Part shown: piece by piece, positions 61,299-64,000 of the stretch
How the letters are laid out: each line of letters starts with the position of its first letter
How positions within the stretch are numbered: position 1 is the first letter of the stretch
Source of the DNA: CAYQLY01 sp964418605
GTDB taxonomy: Bacteria; Bacteroidota; Bacteroidia; Cytophagales; Cyclobacteriaceae
Assembly: GCA_964418605.1 (NCBI GenBank)
Contig: CAYQLY010000006.1
Coordinates: 65,018-129,017, forward strand
DNA: 64,000 bases
Direction of reading: 5' to 3'
Made by a program: the position numbers and the translations under genes
The notes under the pieces: model-generated
The model's input: the letters and a program-made list of their open reading frames with translations, nothing else
Database searches by the model: none
Told to the model about the DNA's origin: nothing

Positions 61299-62291
61299 TT
61301 AAATACTCATTAAATTACAGCCACGCAAATCCGAATGATCGATTCGTCCTAAAACGCGAAATCCATTTTTAGTAATCTCTCCAATGTCTTGTGTTTCGAT
61401 AAACGCACAGGTGTCAACATTTGCTAAATCGATTATATTGATTCCTCCACGTTTGGTTTTTTCCACAACCGTAAGTGGATCATTGATTTCTCGAATTAAA
61501 ATTTTCATCCAAGGAGGAGTTTGAAAAACTCCATCTTCTTTTGCATACCCTTGCGAAAACAATTCAGTCATTCCATATTCCGAATGAATCGATGAAACAT
61601 GAAATGATTTTTTTAATTGTGCATGCACTTCTTCACGTGTCAATTCTTTTTTTCTTCCTTTCATACCTCCAGTTTCTACAATGATGCTTTCACTATCCAG
61701 CGCAAAGGGATAGGTGTTGCCAAAATCCAACAAGGCGAATGTTACACCCCATAGCATCACGGGTTGTTTATTTTTTTTACAAAAAACTAATTTTTCAAAA
61801 AGCGCTTTCTCATTATCTATATAAAATGCATGTGTTGCATGTTGGCTTTTTTCCATCCAGTAGCGTAACATATCAATTAAAGAGGAGTGTGGGCGTTCCA
61901 GGTAAGAAGGCAGCAAGGCAAGAATAATAGAGTTACGTATGTTTTTATAAAAGAAATCACGTATGGCTACCGTATTTTTTCTGTAGAGATGGATATCACG
62001 AACAAAATGCTTACTCACAGACTCTCCTGTAGTGCCACTGCTTTCGAAGAGGTCTGTTTCTTTCCAATCACCGGTTTTGATGGTGTGGTGTTTGAAAAAA
62101 TCAATAGGTAAAAAAGGAATTTGTGAACTGTGTTTGATGTGATGGATATCTAGATGGAGATAAGCCATGTATTTTTTATAAATAGGATTATGTGTCGCTT
62201 GATATTGAAATAAAGCTAAAGCATGTTCTTCAAAGGAAGCCGGTGTAATCTGAAACAGATTCTTGATGAAGCGCTCTCTAAAAGTGGGCAT
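61299..62291 (-). CDS. LuxE-like acyl-protein synthetase/acyl-activating enzyme
   Basis: A 330-residue member of the LuxE acyl-protein synthetase family in the ANL (adenylating) superfamily. The P-loop-like SSGTTGES lies at 84-91, and FIETQDIGEI and GRIDHSDLRGCN correspond to the later ANL motifs. VETGGMKGRKKELTREEV near 209-226 and HSEYGMTELFSQGY near 237-250 are typical LuxE-family elements. LuxE activates fatty acids to acyl-AMP and transfers them to a Cys. No LuxC or LuxD partner is near, so the role is not luminescence and the acyl substrate is unknown. Confidence 0.85.
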   Translation of the reverse strand: MPTFRERFIKNLFQITPASFEEHALALFQYQATHNPIYKKYMAYLHLDIHHIKHSSQIPFLPIDFFKHHTIKTGDWKETDLFESSGTTGESVSKHFVRDIHLYRKNTVAIRDFFYKNIRNSIILALLPSYLERPHSSLIDMLRYWMEKSQHATHAFYIDNEKALFEKLVFCKKNKQPVMLWGVTFALLDFGNTYPFALDSESIIVETGGMKGRKKELTREEVHAQLKKSFHVSSIHSEYGMTELFSQGYAKEDGVFQTPPWMKILIREINDPLTVVEKTKRGGINIIDLANVDTCAFIETQDIGEITKNGFRVLGRIDHSDLRGCNLMSI

Positions 62292-62743
62292 TGATTTTTA
62301 AAATTTATACAAAATTAAAGAAATAAGCGCTGTGGCTTGTCAAGGCAGAAGTCACAACACTTTTTTTATCCTGTCGCCTCTTTTTATTACTCGCTTGCGT
62401 GTCGCGAGTGAGTAAGAGTACACTCGGCAAAGTCAACCGATGGGTGAGATTGCTTCGTCGCTGCGCTCCTCGCAAAGACATAAAAAAATAAAGCGTACCT
62501 CTTTGTTTTTTGTAATTTTAATGATACCTTGTAAAAAAATCGCACCATTTTTATTTTTTACACTTACACTAAAAACGGCATGAATGATCCAAAAACGCAT
62601 TTTTTTGTTATTTTGATGGATGAATTTATCGTCAAGTGAAATTATTTTTTTGTACTTTATTTTTTTTAGTTATGTTTGGAAAAGGTATATAATACATCGT
62701 ATATTTATCATGAGAGATTTAAGACATTTTGCTAACTTTAAAC
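62292..62743. other. Intergenic stretch with REP-like repeat and AT-rich tract
   Basis: About 450 bases with no gene that I can support. It contains a hairpin with arms ACTCGC (62389-62394) and GCGAGT (62404-62409), then the element 62421-62481 listed separately, then a very AT-rich part up to the TPR gene. A TAACTTTA at 62733-62740 could be a weak -7 element. Confidence 0.4.
62421..62481. repeat. Diverged REP-like element / widespread intergenic repeat
   Basis: It begins CACTCGGCAAAG, the same 12 bases that begin the inverted REP copy at 16399, and continues with a sequence resembling the GAGATTGCTTCGTCGCTGCG type of short intergenic repeat common in Bacteroidota genomes. It is markedly GC-richer than its AT-rich surroundings. 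Confidence 0.5.
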
Positions 62744-62845
62744 ATGAAAACCTTATGCATCAACTCTACAAAAGCAATCAAGGGAAGAATAGATTATCCA
62801 AAAACAACCCCACCTGGAGGGGGAACACCACCACCAACGCCTTAG
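62744..62845 (+). CDS. Candidate 33-residue Pro/Gly-rich peptide ORF
   Basis: ATG at 62744 opens a frame of 33 codons: MKTLCINSTKAIKGRIDYPK, then a tail of about 13 residues with PPGGG and PPPTP, stop TAG at 62843. It overlaps, in another frame, the start region of the TPR lipoprotein. A weak TAACTTTA lies four bases before the ATG. Alternatively this is only a chance frame over the N-terminal extension of the TPR protein. No signal peptide is visible. Confidence 0.3.
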   Translation: MKTLCINSTKAIKGRIDYPKTTPPGGGTPPPTP

Positions 62846-64000
62846 AAAAAGCCGTTAAATTATCATTCATTTTTTGCATTTCGTTGTTCCTTCTATTAAG
62901 TTGTAAGGATAAATCAACTATTGAAAGAATTTCAAGTTTAGTTGAGCATTCTGGTGTACAAGAGGTAAAGGATAAAGTTAGTGTTAGGCAACTCTATAAG
63001 CAAAGTTGGTTTTTTATGAACCAACACGATCTAGATAAAGCTCAAGTTTATGCTGAGCGACAACTTAAACTAGCTCAAGAAATTAATTACGAAGATGGAA
63101 TAGCATTGGCGTATCATATGCTAGGTTATTTGGAAAAAGAACAGCAGAAATATAATAAAGCACTAGAATATTATTTATGGGAATTGTATTATAGGGAGCG
63201 GTTGAAAGATTATAGAGAAATAGCGCGTTGCTATCTAGACATTGGTAAAGTGTTTTTTTTATTCAATGACATGCCCAATGCTGCAAAATTTTATGTACTT
63301 TCAGCTGAACAATATGATTATTGCCACATGCCATTAGCCGCCGCTGATGCCTACAGAAGTGAAGGTTTGGCTTGTCAAAAAGAAAATAAATATACCTACG
63401 CAGAAGTTAGTTTTGAATATGCTATAAGAAGAATACAGGAATACCAAGAAGATAAGCAATCAGAGTTTTTTATGCCAGTATATAATGATTTAGGTGCTAA
63501 TTATTATTTGCAGAATAAATTTGATTCAGCCAAATCATATTACAATAAAGTACTCACTATTTGTAAAAAGAAAAACTCTGTTATTGCAAGTAGAGCTTAT
63601 TTTAATTTAGGTCTTGTTTATGAAAAACAATTAAATTTTGATTCTGCAAAAGTTTATTTTTCACTAGCTCTTAGTATCGATCAAGAATTAAGTGAATCCA
63701 ATTTAGATGTTTTGCATGATAAAGAACATTTAGGTTCTGTTTTCTTATCTATGCAAAATATGCGTGAAGCTCTTGCTATTTTAAAGGAAAGTTTAGTGCT
63801 TACAAAAGAAATTGGAGACCAGGTTTTAGAAGCAGATGTAGAAAAGTTATTAGCAACGTGTTATCAAAAAATGGGTAAGGCAAATAAAGCCAATCAACAC
63901 CATGAGGCATATGAGAGTCTGCAAGCCTCTATTTCTAAAACGGACCAACAAGCCGCTCTTGACCAACAGCAAAACTGCCAAGAGTTGCTCAAAACCTATA
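62755..64000 (+). CDS. TPR-repeat lipoprotein, 3' end outside window
   Basis: The frame is open from upstream of 62710 to the window end, with no stop. ATG at 62755 is the nearest start before the hydrophobic segment LSFIFCISLFLLLSCKDK, which has a lipobox (LLLSC), but the preceding 35 residues are long for a signal peptide, so ATG 62710 is possible and the start is uncertain. The remaining about 365 residues are tandem TPR helices: GIALAYHMLGYLEKEQQKYN, VYNDLGANYYLQNKFDSAKS, RAYFNLGLVYEKQLNFDSAK, LGSVFLSMQNMREALAIL and LLATCYQKMGKANKA. A coiled-coil-like Gln-rich stretch (DQQAALDQQQNCQELL) begins at the edge, as in TPR histidine kinases or TPR-LuxR proteins of this phylum. Confidence 0.75.
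   Translation, partial: MHQLYKSNQGKNRLSKNNPTWRGNTTTNALEKAVKLSFIFCISLFLLLSCKDKSTIERISSLVEHSGVQEVKDKVSVRQLYKQSWFFMNQHDLDKAQVYAERQLKLAQEINYEDGIALAYHMLGYLEKEQQKYNKALEYYLWELYYRERLKDYREIARCYLDIGKVFFLFNDMPNAAKFYVLSAEQYDYCHMPLAAADAYRSEGLACQKENKYTYAEVSFEYAIRRIQEYQEDKQSEFFMPVYNDLGANYYLQNKFDSAKSYYNKVLTICKKKNSVIASRAYFNLGLVYEKQLNFDSAKVYFSLALSIDQELSESNLDVLHDKEHLGSVFLSMQNMREALAILKESLVLTKEIGDQVLEADVEKLLATCYQKMGKANKANQHHEAYESLQASISKTDQQAALDQQQNCQELLKTY

Noticed and set aside
1..64000. CRISPR arrays, tRNA or rRNA genes, complete insertion sequences, prophage genes
   Set aside because: None was seen by eye. The only transposase-family gene is the RAYT, which is not a classical insertion sequence.

Overview
The window looks like a chromosomal segment of a low-GC member of the Bacteroidota, most likely an aquatic or soil Cytophagales-type bacterium. 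This rests on a SusC/SusD pair, a FecR anti-sigma protein, a GIN-domain lipoprotein, LytS/LytTR regulators, a THX ribosomal protein, start sites with no obvious Shine-Dalgarno sequence, and several promoters of the Bacteroidota form TTG-N19/20-TAnnTTTG. I saw no rRNA, tRNA or CRISPR array.

Layout. 1-11.2 kb: the 3' part of a surface-glycan locus on the + strand (flippase, at least four glycosyltransferases plus one divergent GT-B-like protein, two SAM methyltransferases, an asparagine-synthase-type amidotransferase), closed by a convergent polytopic membrane protein at 11.2-12.5 kb. 12.6-19.6 kb: an accessory stretch with an ALDH8-type dehydrogenase, a GC-richer beta/gamma-crystallin-like lipoprotein, a small outer-membrane protein, a REP-associated tyrosine transposase (RAYT) flanked by REP-like hairpins, a VWA membrane protein and an unknown lipoprotein. 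19.6-28.2 kb: a long minus-strand housekeeping run (DinB, coaX, FadL-like OMP, GIN-domain lipoprotein, lptC, small TM protein, CNNM/CorC protein, rluA-type synthase, class II amidotransferase, purK, purE). 28.4-34.3 kb: THX, then a susC-susD-DUF5011 lipoprotein operon. 34.3-41.6 kb: dxs, and divergently scpA-dedA-rsmI-like-DUF4846-moxR-DUF58. 41.7-51.6 kb: a repeat-containing lipoprotein, a fused oligopeptide ABC ATPase, a secreted nuclease, an orphan FecR protein, mdh, a fused two-subunit E1 dehydrogenase and an MBOAT acyltransferase. 51.6-62.3 kb: a frameshifted small gene, a membrane pyrophosphatase, an ALDH7-type dehydrogenase, a membrane endonuclease/phosphatase, peroxiredoxin, a LiaF-like/DUF4288/LytS/LytTR operon and a LuxE-like acyl synthetase. 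62.3 kb to the end: a repeat-bearing intergenic stretch and the start of a TPR lipoprotein that runs off the window.

The least ordinary items are: (i) the RAYT gene between exact 40-bp direct copies of a REP-like hairpin plus a third inverted copy; (ii) the compositionally distinct beta/gamma-crystallin lipoprotein with a textbook NDEASS calcium motif; (iii) a 33-codon Pro/Gly-rich ORF overlapping out of frame the start of the TPR lipoprotein at the right edge; (iv) a small gene at 51.6-51.9 kb broken by one extra A; (v) the LiaF-like/DUF4288/LytS/LytTR operon. None is proven here to be a new system. Family assignments come from motif recognition by eye, without database searches.
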